Shown here piece by piece: positions 11,511 through 22,471 of a stretch of DNA of 64,000 nucleotides (within the stretch, counting starts at the first letter, position 1; every line of letters starts with the position of its first letter). Under the pieces are notes generated by a model. That model saw only the letters and a list, made by a program, of their open reading frames with translations, was not told the DNA's origin and made no database searches. Both the position numbers and the translations under genes were made by a program. This DNA is from Pholiota molesta (Eukaryota > Basidiomycota > Agaricomycetes > Agaricales > Strophariaceae): positions 54,825 to 118,824 of the forward strand of contig JACGCK010000138.1 in the NCBI GenBank assembly GCA_014925825.1. Reading direction: 5' to 3'.

Positions 11511-11887
11511 TTTCTTTTCTTTCGGGTTTCTTGTCGACTTATTTTATTGCTTTCTCTCCCATCATCTTTACTGTATATTCATGTATCATTAGCACTACCT
11601 TATGCGCGGCTTGTATAAAACATCCAGTATGATGGTTAAAATTTTATTCATGGTATAATTAAATAAGCCAAAATATTCTGTGTGTATTGCTGCGAGTGCG
11701 GTGATAAAACATTCGACGTCCGCGGCTGGAGTTGAGACATAGGACGAATTCCAAGGAATCTTTGTATGATATGGATGGCATGTATTACTACAAGAACGAG
11801 AGCGACGAGAACAAACCTGCAAGCTTGTCAAAGCCACTGAAGGAGATGATATGGCATTGTGTGGCACGTCCATGAACGCACACCCGC
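11511..11887. other. Intergenic region downstream of H2A
   Basis: Contains the H2A 3' UTR and polyadenylation region. I see no gene or repeat. Confidence 0.5.
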
Positions 11888-12260
11888 CCAGGCGGCCCAG
11901 TATCCGACTCTACTAGTACTTGCCAACGTCGCCACGGCAGCCCCGGACTCAGCACACTGAGGAGTCGCCAAAACTGGGATGTCCAGTAGGCACTGGCAGA
12001 TACCCGCTATGCAAAGACGATCTGGTTCGTCCCTCTGCTCCTTTTTCATTGATACGAAAGGTAAAACGGCGGAAGCGACTTGCAAGAGGCCCAAACGCAG
12101 ACGCTGTGGCATTCTCCGGTATCACCGATGCGATGAGGAGCAGCGTAGGCGCGCGCCGCGCAGGCACCTGACGGCCGTCCGTGCTGCGGCCCGTCTAGAG
12201 ACGACGGGCCCCACACGCATAGCGATGCGGAAGAGCAAAACGTTCAGCTTCCACTTCAAC
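11888..12260 (+). pseudogene. Decayed fragment of a TPR-A family gene
   Basis: The plus strand matches two separated parts of the TPR-A genes further right. About 11895-11945 resembles the segment coding QYPTLLVNLAEA (near 26056). After a deletion, 11998-12260 resembles the segment coding DPRYAKALWFVP through the Ala/Arg-rich C-terminal part (26498-26745): for example TACCCGCTATGCAAAGACG, CAAGAGGCCCAAACGC and AGAGACGACG. The frame is broken repeatedly. This is a relic with the middle of the gene missing, 10 kb from the nearest intact member. Confidence 0.75.
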
Positions 12261-14637
12261 TATTTGACCGCTAACTTACTATCGACGAGAGGGGAGGAAT
12301 CTCCAAGGAAACCGTGACCTTGCTTTCTTGATGATGAACATTTCACAATTCAGGATGAGCCGTCAATATCTCGATCCTGAGCTAGTGCGAAACGCCCAGG
12401 AAAAGAGCAGAGAGAAATATTAAGCGCCCATTTTAGGCACTCGGTCTCTATTTTTTTGAAAACCTCTAGATATCCCGTTTCCTTTCCTTCTTGTGTCACC
12501 CGCCAATCTCTATTACTTGCAATCTGTATCTAGTAAAAAAAGTGTACATACTCTCCATGTAAGTAACCTTATAGATTCGCGGTCTGGTTCATTCCCATTC
12601 GCTGATCTGGTCCTCTCGAACAGCTAGATATTTGTCCAGAGTCAGCTTTAACATCAATGGTGTACTGGAATGCCCCATGCCCCCACACTGTCCCCGTGAC
12701 ATAGGCGCTTAATTTAATTTATTCAAGTGAAAGGGATCCGACGGCTCGGCGTCGGCGTTCTCATTTCTTATCGACCACAGTCAGATGGATACCACTGATC
12801 TCTTCGTAGAACTCTTGCAGATTACCCGAAATAACCTAAAGCAGTAGCTGCAGATGACGGCACTGGCTAAGGCTGCAGGAACGGTAATAAGTGCACATAC
12901 CAACTTTTGGGCTGGCGCAGTAACGCGGTAATTGCAGCCACATTCACTCGAACATACGTAGCGGTCGGTAGACTACACCGGCTGTCTCCTACTGCTGCAG
13001 CAGTCCAGCCTACTTTTGAATTAAAGCAGCAACCCGCGAGTGCGATGCGTTGGTATAACCCTGAGCTTTTGACATATGAATCGTGCCAGGTGTGTTATCT
13101 CGAGGTAGCAATTTGTGCAAAGAAAGGCTGGGGGTTTGGGCGGCTCTGAAACAATCTTGAGGTGTCCTCGCGTCCCGGGCATGCCATTTACTGACTTACG
13201 ATTGCCCATGACTTGGGCTACCTCCTGGATATGTCTGTCCGAAACAGTTTATTCCCTGTCGACACGCATTCTTATCTTGCGACTTGTCTCAGTCTTGCAG
13301 CATGTTTTCTCGGTCGATGAGATCTTGCGGAAGTAGGGTAACAGTATTTACATTACTCGGGCAAGAGCGCAGATTTTTTCGACTTGCTAATAATATCTTC
13401 TGGTTTCTTCTAAAAATCTCGTCTCCTGAAATTAAGACTCCTTATTCGCTGATCGCGGAGAGAAACAAAACTTTCTGCCTAAATTAAAACACTGACTATC
13501 ATTTTCTATCACGCCAATCTGAGCATAGAAAGCTTATAGGCTTCCACAATTGAGTTTGACGTCACTCAAATGTCACTGCAGTATCAATGACATTGGCCAG
13601 GTGATCACAATATTTCCAAGGCTCTCAAGTAATAGAAAATAAACAGAATACGCAAGACCCATTTTCTCGACCAACGACATACATACGATACCTTGCTGAT
13701 GATTTACTTGATTCATATGAATTTTCCCCGGACAAAGACATGTCGTTTGCAAAATCCCACAGTGCCCACAATTTGGTTTACGCACCTTACCGTACTGTAT
13801 AGTGCCACATGTTTACAGCGTGGGTTGTAATATAGACCAGGTGTTTGTGATGCTATCTAAACTTGTTATTCGGGATATGTATCGTGGAAAGAAGGCGTCT
13901 GTTTAATGTAGCGAAAGCCTTACTGCGATCATTCACTCGGTAAGGACCGTTAAAGCCCTGTGTCAGTCGCTCAAATTCCAATCCGGCTGGTACTAGTGTA
14001 GTCAAATTTCGAACCGTTTTCTATCAGTTGCTCTAGATTGCCTTTCATTGCAAAAATTCAGATCGCACGAATCAACGTTTCAACGTCAACATTCGACAGA
14101 ATCGCGTATCTTCAACGTTCAACGTTCAACACGTGCTATCTTGATGAATTTTCTCACCGCCAGCGAGCGGCGAGCGCTCAGCCTGGCGACTGGGTTGTGC
14201 GTGCCTTTCAGACAGAAGTTCATCTCACTAAATGCCTTCCTATAGGACATTCCTGGCGATCAGAAAACACTATCTAGATTCCAGCATGGACGCCACAAGT
14301 GTTGAAGCCGTGGGCAGTCGTCCCCATCGTCTACCTTCTGACAAGTTGGCGGAGATCATATATAATAGTGATAGTAAGCATGAGCTCAAACGCACCAGAA
14401 CTATCCTCCCTTGCCAAATAACTTGCCTGTAAACTCGACATCTGCACCTTAGAGACTGTTCGATACGATTTTCCGAAACCGTTTCCCTTGCTTCAGGACT
14501 GCCTACTAGGACGGCATTTGTCTTGGTCAATCTTTCTGATCCTCCTGGTGCTTGGAAGTGTTGGGTGAGTCTGTATCCAATCCAGAATCATTAAGAGCAG
14601 AGTGCCTACTGAACCATAATGCCTTTAGATTCCTAAC
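12261..14637. other. Intergenic region, 2.4 kb
   Basis: No convincing gene. Short frames (such as 12907-13149, 13115-13336 and 14038-14277) have no recognisable product. Small CAACGTT-type direct repeats occur at about 14080-14135. The final 150 bases are the likely promoter and leader of the repeat protein that follows. Confidence 0.45.
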
Positions 14638-16917
14638 ATGTGCTCGATGTCCGGATGCCTCGAAGGTCTCCTCAGCTGCATCAATAGCATCGCCGACTGC
14701 ATGTCCGACTGTTACCTCAGTGCCTTCGAATGCTGCTGCTGTATTGAATCAGCAGAACCCACATCGACAATAGCGGGCGACGATTATCATTCTGGACGAG
14801 GAGGGCAACAAAACACCGCGCAGGCCTCTGCTTCTGAGGATGCCCCACAGGCAGTTGGTACTAATCCCCATCGTTCCTTGGCCACACCCAGTATGCCAAA
14901 TGGTCAAACACCATTGCAACCAGTACCTCCAGTAGGGCCCGCGACGACGAAAGAAGGCGATCGACCTCTCCAAGTACCGCGTGAATCACCCAGCTCCGCG
15001 ACGACAAGTGCAGGCGATGATCATTCTGGACGAGTAGGGCGACAGGTCGTTGATGACAACACCGCGCAGGCCTCTGCTTTTGAGGATGCCCCACAGGCAG
15101 TTGGTACTAATCCCCATCGTTCCTTGGCCACACCTAGTATGCCAAATGGTCAAACACCATTGCAACTAGTACCTCCAGTAGGGCCCGCGACGACGAAAGA
15201 AGGCGATCGACCTCTCCAAGTACCGCGTGAATCACCCAGCTCCGCGACGACAAGTGCAGGCGATGATCATTCTGGACGAGCAGGGCGACAGGTCGTTGAT
15301 GACAACACCGCGCAGGCCTCTGCTTTTGAGGATGCCCCACAGGCAGTTGGTACTAATCCCCATCGTTCCTTGGCCACACCCAGTATGCCAAATGGTCAAA
15401 CACCATTGCAACTAGTACCTCCAGTAGGGCCCGCGACGACGAAAGAAGGCGATCGACCTCTCCAAGTACCGCATGAATCACCCAGCTCCGCGACGACAAG
15501 TGCAGGCGATGATCATTCTGGACGAGCAGGGCGACAGGTCGTTGATGACAACACCGCGCAGGCCGCTGCTTTTGAGGATGCCCCACAGGCAGTTGGTACT
15601 AATCCCCATCGTTCCTTGGCCACACCTAGCATGCCAAATGGTCAAACACCATTGCAACTAGTACCTCCAGTAGGGCCCGCGATGACGACAGAAGGCGACG
15701 ATCGACCTCTCCAAGTACCGCGTGAATCACCCAGCTCTAATTCTTATCATTCCACATCCATGCGCCACACGCCAACTGCCTCCGAACAGCGACAGCCACC
15801 AAAAGCTCCAATGGTTGCTGCGAAGCCAAAGGAAGGCAATGATTATTCTCCACGAATACAGCATCAATCCATTGACCCCAACATCGACGGGAACCAAAAC
15901 GCCGCTGGTTCTAATTCTCTTCGTCCCTTGACCATAGGCCATAAATCAACTCCCCGTAGTCCACACCAGCCGCTAGAGCCTGCAATGGTACTCGCGACGA
16001 CGAAAGAAGGTGGCGATCATTCTTCTCGAGTAGCCCAAAAGGCCGCCACTTCTGATGGTGCACCTTCGTCGGCTACACGCGATTCGCCAGCTACACGCAA
16101 ACCACGACAACCACCAGAATCTCCCGTTGTACTTGCGCCGACAAATGTAGGCGGTGATCACTCTTCACGAGTAAGGCAACGGGCCGCCATTACCAGCTTC
16201 AATCCAGCACAGGCACCTGCGGCTGATAGCGTTCCGCAGGCAGCTGGCACTAATCTACATGTTCCTTTGACCAGGCGCGGTACGCCAACTACCCGCGAAC
16301 CACGACAGCCACCAGAACCTCCAGCCGTGCTAGCGAAGCCAAACGCAGACGATGATCATATTCCGCGAATGGGCAAACGGGCCGCCAACGCCAACGACAA
16401 CGCCAATCCTATACAGACATCTGCACTCAATGGTGTTCCACAAGCTAGTATTAATTCACAACGCTCCTCGACCACGCGCGGTACGCCAACTGCCCACAAA
16501 TCACGACAACCAGCAGAGGCTCTAGCAGTGCCTGCGATGACGAACCATGGCAATCCTCATAGTTTACCATTAGCGTCCATATCGCCCAACGCCGACGCCG
16601 ACATCAGCACCAATGCTAATGCCGAACGGGTCCCCGATGGCGTCCCAGAGGCGGCTGGCGCTGATTCCCTGCGTTCTCCGACCACGCACCATAAGGCAAC
16701 TGCCCGCAGACCACGACAACCAGCAGAACCTCTAGCAGTGTCTGTGATGACCGACGAAGGTGATGGTCGTTCTCCACAACAGGCTCAACAGGCCGACGAC
16801 CGTCATCACAGCGTCGACTCGGAGCAAGTCCCTACTCCCGATAATGTCCCACAGGCAGCTGACACTATTTCTCATCGTCCCTTGATCACACGCGATACGC
16901 CAATCGTCCAAGAATGA
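14638..16917 (+). CDS. Cys-headed tandem-repeat protein (759 aa)
   Basis: One uninterrupted exon. The N-terminus (about residues 1-45) is hydrophobic and extremely Cys-rich (MSGCLEGLLSC, ADCMSDCY, FECCCCIES), suggesting membrane anchoring by S-acylation; the first (14638) or second Met (four codons in) could start. The rest is Pro/Ser/Thr/Ala-rich and probably disordered. It includes four near-identical repeats of 82 residues (246 bp) from about 14760 to 15735, with units such as PHRSLATPSMPNGQTPLQ and GDDHSGR, followed by five or so diverged repeats (RQPPEPPAV, GDDH, RGTPT). No catalytic domain is visible and I recognise no family. It heads the TPR gene cluster, whose members also begin with Cys-rich segments. 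Confidence 0.7.
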   Translation: MCSMSGCLEGLLSCINSIADCMSDCYLSAFECCCCIESAEPTSTIAGDDYHSGRGGQQNTAQASASEDAPQAVGTNPHRSLATPSMPNGQTPLQPVPPVGPATTKEGDRPLQVPRESPSSATTSAGDDHSGRVGRQVVDDNTAQASAFEDAPQAVGTNPHRSLATPSMPNGQTPLQLVPPVGPATTKEGDRPLQVPRESPSSATTSAGDDHSGRAGRQVVDDNTAQASAFEDAPQAVGTNPHRSLATPSMPNGQTPLQLVPPVGPATTKEGDRPLQVPHESPSSATTSAGDDHSGRAGRQVVDDNTAQAAAFEDAPQAVGTNPHRSLATPSMPNGQTPLQLVPPVGPAMTTEGDDRPLQVPRESPSSNSYHSTSMRHTPTASEQRQPPKAPMVAAKPKEGNDYSPRIQHQSIDPNIDGNQNAAGSNSLRPLTIGHKSTPRSPHQPLEPAMVLATTKEGGDHSSRVAQKAATSDGAPSSATRDSPATRKPRQPPESPVVLAPTNVGGDHSSRVRQRAAITSFNPAQAPAADSVPQAAGTNLHVPLTRRGTPTTREPRQPPEPPAVLAKPNADDDHIPRMGKRAANANDNANPIQTSALNGVPQASINSQRSSTTRGTPTAHKSRQPAEALAVPAMTNHGNPHSLPLASISPNADADISTNANAERVPDGVPEAAGADSLRSPTTHHKATARRPRQPAEPLAVSVMTDEGDGRSPQQAQQADDRHHSVDSEQVPTPDNVPQAADTISHRPLITRDTPIVQE
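14760..15735 (+). repeat. Tandem repeat, 246-bp period, four copies
   Basis: Direct coding repeats inside the Cys-headed protein gene. The same sequence point (ACTAGTACCT or ACCAGTACCT) recurs at 14919, 15165, 15411 and 15657, exactly 246 bases apart. Copies 2-4 differ at only a few positions, so the expansion is recent; copy 1 lacks a few codons at its left edge. Downstream repeats of the same protein are far more diverged. Confidence 0.95.
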
Positions 16918-17469
16918 CGACAGCGGTCAGCGGCTCCAGCGCTGCGCTATGATCCTGCTATACAAGTAGCGCGGCCGGCCAATAAAACCAACAACCCCGT
17001 TCAGGCCCTTGCTCCTGATGGTGACTCATAGGCATTGTATCATTCACGCAAACACACGCTGGATAGTGTCGTTGAGCTGTGCTTGTCTTTCCTTTATATG
17101 TCCTTAGTCTGTCGGTATCATGATTTAGATTTCTTTCTTATAGTATATGTTAACTTCCCTGCTTCCTATCTAGTATTATGTACTCTTATATATTAGCTCA
17201 GTTTCCCTATCCAATATGATATACTATATGTACTTAATATCGTCCGCCCCTACTAATGCGATTACCTTCGAGGCATCTATCATTCTTCACGATGGTTAAT
17301 TCGCAGAATTTCGATGAACAGAGTTCAATATGTAAACTGTAAATCGTATGGTGACGACACTATGAGCAACTACAAAACACCATTCGTTCATGGACACCAA
17401 TCACCTCGCATAGCAGGTCAGGTAACCAGATGCGCCATATACATGAGCTAAGATCTATTGTCAGCGACT
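16918..17469. other. Intergenic region
   Basis: AT-rich 3' flank of the repeat-protein gene, including TATAT-rich stretches at 17140-17235. No gene is seen. Confidence 0.5.
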
Positions 17470-17690
17470 CGAAAAAGAGGATGAGCAGTGACAACCGTTC
17501 GCAACTTCGACTCTACGGCCAGTCCAGAAACGACGCGCGACGCCGACAGAGCTATGCGGAAGACCACAAAGACCAGTTTTTGCTCTGCATCTGACGAGTA
17601 ACGGATGCCAACAGTTGCGACGCTCATTGTCGGCAAGGACGGACAAAACATGTCGGGTTTACTGGGTTGGATCTGCGAATGAGCCATAGG
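17470..17690 (+). pseudogene. Decayed C-terminal fragment of a TPR-A family gene
   Basis: Plus-strand similarity to the 3' end of the TPR-A genes (compare 23475-23660 and 26655-26840). Shared blocks include CTTCGACTCT, the ACGACGCGCGACGC stretch, GCTATGCGGAAGACCAC and a GGACGGACAA block near 17636. The frame is broken and no upstream part of the gene is left. Its position before the TPR-B gene repeats the gene order seen further right. Confidence 0.7.
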
Positions 17691-18279
17691 CTATAGCAGC
17701 CACCAGTCCGCCGATTCCGAGAAGGCACAAGATGCACAAAGAACCGCAAAAAGAAGCAACATGTTCATAACGCTAGTCAAGACCCGATGAGTGTGCCGAG
17801 GATATCTTTCATTCTGCTACAAAAATTAGGCCAACTGTAAACCCGGTCGTGCACAGAACGCTTATTGGATACAATGCTGGAATGCCCAGAGCCTGGCAGG
17901 AAAGCGCGAAAGCGGATGTGCACATTTCCAAACATCCGCACCGAATGTTGCAATCTTCCAATGTGGACTGGGAGAGAAGACTCGTCTCGAACGCGCTACC
18001 GACGAAGGAGTCGATGTCACTTGGACAGATATTGCGCACCACGTTCAAGCGATAGAGCTCCTAAGCGAGCGCCAGGATTTCGAACTCGGAGAGGGTTGGG
18101 ATAAATGTAGAGCGCAAGGCTCTTCTGGTCTGATGTAACTAGAATGTTATGAGTATGGGCAATGTTGCATATTTAAAGTTTTGCCCCATTTAATATGTAA
18201 AACTGCCTGGCGTTGAATCGTACGGTTAGCATGCGAGCGCTGATTGAAGTTCCGAGTCGACACGAAGCATCTGCTGCCT
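17691..18279. other. Intergenic region
   Basis: No supported gene. It lies between the TPR-A relic and the duplicated flank segment at 18280. Confidence 0.45.
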
Positions 18280-18720
18280 CACCAAGTTCAAGGGCGGTTG
18301 TGAAAGACCAAACCGCAGCTGTTGAGCTTAGCCGATCAACCATTCGAAAACAGATCCAGATAAATGAAGCGTTAGAGAACTACCTGTCGCAAAAACATTT
18401 AATCAACTGGCTAGTGAGGTCAAATGCAAACACATACCTAGGTGGTCGACCGATGCAAGACCGATGCATATATTAAAGCCTATACCAGAGTTTATTGACG
18501 CTGGTTTACCTCGAAATGAGGGGTTAATTAGAGTGGAACTTTGGAAGGACAACATAAGAGTCCAAATTTGCATAAAATATATGGGTGGAATCATTTACGC
18601 GTTCGTGAAAAGATAGATGGAGGGCAAAGGGAGGGAGGAAGAGGCCGCGAGCTCAGGAATGTTAGTGCGTTGAACTTGAAACGGAGCTTAAACTCGGCAA
18701 GGAACTTCCGACTCCGTCCG
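18280..18720 (+). repeat. Duplicated flank segment, copy 1 (partner 24265-24545)
   Basis: Direct repeat of 24265-24545: both contain GAAAGACCAAACCGCAG, a GGTCGACC block, an AAGCCTATACCA block, a TTGCATAAAA block and ACTCGGCAAGGAACTTCCG. In this copy it forms the distal upstream flank of the intact TPR-B gene. The sequence is noncoding. Confidence 0.8.
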
Positions 18721-19899
18721 GCCTGGACCAAGCTTGACGTTGCCTGGATGTTTGCTTTCGAAACCACTTGTAATGGACATTCCTCCTGTCAACACCTGTC
18801 GTATACGGAATCTTGGAAAGGGCCTCGCGATTATACTGTCGAACTCTCTACACGTGGATTCGATCAGGTTTCAACAAATGATAGCTGGTATACTGCACGA
18901 CGAAATCAATGTGGTTCATGAATCCTCCACACCTACGCTCGACATGACCTACCCAGTGCTTTATTACTATTAACAAGCTGTTCAACATATACAGTCAGGG
19001 ATCGGAAACATGGAAGGTGATGTACTGATGCCTTTCGTTTCATTCGTCTCTCAAGGCTGCACTTTCTTTAATATCAACGCCTCTTCATTCCTTGAGATAT
19101 GTAGCAGAAACGTGCTGTCTATCTCTTGCACGTCGTATGCAAAATTCTGCTAGGGTTCAAGTTCAAGTACCGCCTGCCAAGGAGAGTCGAAATGTACTTA
19201 TACGCCAGCGCACCATCGGGATGCAACGTGGTCTAAAGTTGCATTTGGGGCGTTTTAGGGTAAGTACGTCCATGTCAAACATCATGCTATGCAAACCAAT
19301 TCTCTTCCTAATTCCTAACTCAATTGTCCGATACAGATAGCCCGCGATATTGTTGTACTAGTGTTAACCAAAATAGATTCTCATTTTCAACACCTTGTAA
19401 AGTGGATGCTTGTAAAGGACGGATACCATTGCGATTCAAACACCGATCTTTTGCGATTGAGCGCGACTGCCTTTCGCATTCAATCCATGGCAGCTCGTCA
19501 GTTGACCTCGTGCCTTGGACCATGCTCTGCTCTACTGGGATCTCGAAATGCAGAACAGCCTCACACCTGCGAGCTCATGGCGACAGTAAGGCCAACACTG
19601 CTTTTTATTATCGGCGAGCCTGGAGTTGACTAGATTCAAATCGACACATCGGCCTTTATAACGATGTGGACTTGCAGGCGCCGCACGGTTGTGACCGCAT
19701 AAATGAGCTCGTTGTATGTACTCGAGCTTCTATCCCCACTTCTCTCATACACGCAGGTGCTGGACATCTGTTTCTTGTTAAATCCTCCATTTTTTTTCAC
19801 AAAATTTCTCTGAAATATTTCAAGGTACGACTACCGCTATTTTACCTGTAACAATGAATCTTACACCTATGATCTTTCCCTAGAGCCTTCTCTGCCTCG
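18721..19899. other. Upstream region of the TPR-B gene
   Basis: Frames at 18541-18921, 19324-19633 and 19361-19633 are open but unfamiliar, overlap in two registers and show no splice logic, so I do not call a gene. The last 80 bases (about 19823-19899) recur at 24565-24640. Confidence 0.45.
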
Positions 19900-21246
19900 A
19901 TGCCTTTCTTCAGTTCATTTTGTCACAATTTACGTCGATGCTGTGAAAGCTCTCCAAAGACCTTGCTGAAAAGGGCGATGCATGTCCAACAAAAGCTCAA
20001 TTCCTTGCCCAATCGAACAGACGATCAAGCGCAATCACTTCTACAAAATGCCGCTCAGCTCTTCTTCGATGCAGCACAGCGCTGTCGCGACCGGAAGGAC
20101 AAGAAAAATCTCGTGTGTGCCCTTTTCAGCCTCGCGAATACGGAATGGGAGCTATACACGTCAGCGGGCGAACACTACAAGAGGCTTGATAACGTCATAG
20201 CAGCCTACGAAGAAGCCCTAGAGGTTTTACTGCCTGTCGCCGAGGACTCGAGGCCTTCCAACTACAGGGACCTGCTCACGAATACGGCACACGCATACAA
20301 CGCACGGTTCGAGCAATGGCATGATCGATCGGACGTCGGCAAATCCATCGAATTATACGAAAAGGCCCTTTACCGGACCCAGTATGGCTCTCCCGAAAAC
20401 CTGGAAATACTTCAAATAATCGGTAGCATCTATTGGAAATTGTATCGCACGACCGATGGTGGTTATACGAGAACCGGCAACGAAATGGAAAGGGCCATCT
20501 CCTATTTCCAACGAGCTTATGACGTCTGCACCGCAGAGAATCGCTCCGCAAAAGCCAACTGTGCGTATAACCTGGCTTGCATATCTTATGCCAAGTTTCA
20601 GAAGCAAGAGGGTTTCCTATCGTCTAACGCAGAGGAGTACCTTTCACAGGCCATCTCCTTCTATCGATCCTCCATTGAATTCATGCAGAATACCCATTCT
20701 TGCTATCCGCAGGCTCTTCGGGCGATTTCCTTGACCCTTTGGTATCGATACGACCAGCATCGCCAAGAAGAGGATCTGCGAGATGCGCAATATTTCGCTA
20801 CGTTGGCGTTAAATCATTATAGCGCTCATACGGAGGAGCAACCGGAGGAGCACCAGAGCCTGACTTCCATCGTCGCATTCGCCTCTGCTCCTAATGCTGC
20901 AATGACAGGAGTAGCACGAGTCGCTCTTCGCCGTGCGACTCTCGACACTGTGGACGCCCACAGTCAAAACCCCGGGCCAACATCCCCGTTGTCGCCTTCG
21001 GGTTTCAGAGCAGAAGTATCCCCTCTTCCGATTTCTCCTGCCCGCAGCGTACGCCCGTACGATGTGGATGATGTTTCGGACGAACAACCACCTCTTTCTC
21101 CGACGAAGACGCATGTCGGGCACCTCTTTGCGAGCTCCCCCCTCCGTGTCTCGAATCCGCCTTGGATCCCTGCTTCTCCTAAGGCCGAACATGATGCGCC
21201 TCGCGTACCCAAGCTCGTAATCAATACAAGGATAGTACGACCTTGA
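19900..21246 (+). CDS. TPR-B: TPR-like helical-repeat protein (448 aa)
   Basis: Single-exon gene, intact. The N-terminus is Cys-containing (FCHNLRRCCESS). Residues 30 to about 320 are TPR-like alpha-helical repeats with the usual spaced aromatic and Ala positions (VCALFSLANTEWELY, YRDLLTNTAHAYNARFEQW, SIELYEKALYRTQ, CAYNLACISYAKF, YLSQAISFYRSS). A disordered Ser/Pro tail follows (about 330-448). It is a diverged paralogue of the two TPR-A proteins: helices align in order, especially the IxFYRS...YAxAL...LxxRY...DLxxAQ stretch. No catalytic domain such as CHAT or NB-ARC is fused. Likely a protein-interaction scaffold; partner unknown. Confidence 0.8.
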   Translation: MPFFSSFCHNLRRCCESSPKTLLKRAMHVQQKLNSLPNRTDDQAQSLLQNAAQLFFDAAQRCRDRKDKKNLVCALFSLANTEWELYTSAGEHYKRLDNVIAAYEEALEVLLPVAEDSRPSNYRDLLTNTAHAYNARFEQWHDRSDVGKSIELYEKALYRTQYGSPENLEILQIIGSIYWKLYRTTDGGYTRTGNEMERAISYFQRAYDVCTAENRSAKANCAYNLACISYAKFQKQEGFLSSNAEEYLSQAISFYRSSIEFMQNTHSCYPQALRAISLTLWYRYDQHRQEEDLRDAQYFATLALNHYSAHTEEQPEEHQSLTSIVAFASAPNAAMTGVARVALRRATLDTVDAHSQNPGPTSPLSPSGFRAEVSPLPISPARSVRPYDVDDVSDEQPPLSPTKTHVGHLFASSPLRVSNPPWIPASPKAEHDAPRVPKLVINTRIVRP

Positions 21247-22471
21247 GTGACCCCGTCGTAATACTTTGTTTTTCTCTTGTTTTTCTCATACTGTTCTGTG
21301 AACAAATTGGTTTTCCTTCCTTTGAACGGGCCCTATTATTTTATATATGGGATAACTTTATGATATTCTATTGCTCTCGCCCCCATTTATTCCATGTAGA
21401 TTGTATAACAGGAACGTTTATATACATCAATAAGCTATGTTCATTCATTGTGTCTATTGAAATTTGACAGATCTATCTTTGCAAACATGACTGCGGCCTC
21501 AATTACCGGTAACACGAAGAGCTACATAGCACCGTGCACAGTGGCGTGTCGCTTGCTCTGTCGGAGTCTGTTCTAGGTGACACGGGCGCTTGAGGGCGCT
21601 TGTTATGATTCATTATCCATAACATTTTTTTCTTGAACAGTAGTCCTAGTATCATGTGCAGTCACACAGTCGATATTCTGAATTCCCTCAGTCTCGATGC
21701 ACTCATCCGACTCCGACTCCTTCACTATAAATTATGAGTAGCTGAATGGCACCGAACACATGTTCCTGGAACACCAGTTAGTCGTGGCCGCAGAACATCT
21801 ACCGATTGCATAGATCCAACCCTCGTGCATCAAACCTTGAGCCTCATGGTCAGCAATGAGGCAAGTGGTCATGATCGCGGGTAACAACCCAGGCGCTTAA
21901 GCGCGCGCTCAGGGCTCTTGCTCGGACCCGCCGCATTTAATCATTTTTAATGTCACCTCTTTGGAAAACAATTTCCTCGGCCATGCCTTAAATGTAATGA
22001 GGAATACGCTGTCCGGAATTTGTATTGCCGCTGTGTATCTCACACAATTGTATATCCCGTACGTAGCGTCCTCGTGCCACAACGTGAACAGCACTCAACA
22101 CATCCTCTTTTCTCAATACTCTTATTCCGATTCCTCAAAGCTGCGAGCTATCAGCAGCTCGACATGGTCGGAAAGCTTATCGCACAAATGATAGGTGGAG
22201 CCGAGAATTTTGACATGTGGAAAAAATATGAGAGCCTATAGTTCGCTTAGCGCTACCGAACTGAATTCATTGGAAGCGCTCACGTATCTAATTCAGGCCC
22301 ATTTTCTTATACATACATACTTAAGAGAATCGACATCCTTTTTCTGTGATTTGCACCTCCTTCTCCTTCAAGTTATATTCATACACCTCGTTCTACCCCT
22401 AGGTGTGACCTATTAAACCGATATTGATCACCAACAGTGCCATTGATTGATCATCTCTTTAGACATTCGCG
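21247..22471. other. TPR-B 3' flank and TPR-A1 promoter, partly duplicated
   Basis: Noncoding. Two parts recur further right: 21466-21560 resembles 24790-24880, and about 21820-22440 resembles about 24960-25650 (shared CCTCGTGCAT, CTCATGGTCAG, TAAGCGCGCGCT and TTGCTCGGACC blocks). The duplicated part is therefore the upstream regulatory region of both TPR-A genes. Confidence 0.65.

Noticed and set aside
14749..15586. Repeated minus-strand frames starting MGHPQKQRPARCC
   Set aside because: These are antisense shadows of the 246-bp coding repeat; their regular recurrence comes from the repeat, not from separate genes.
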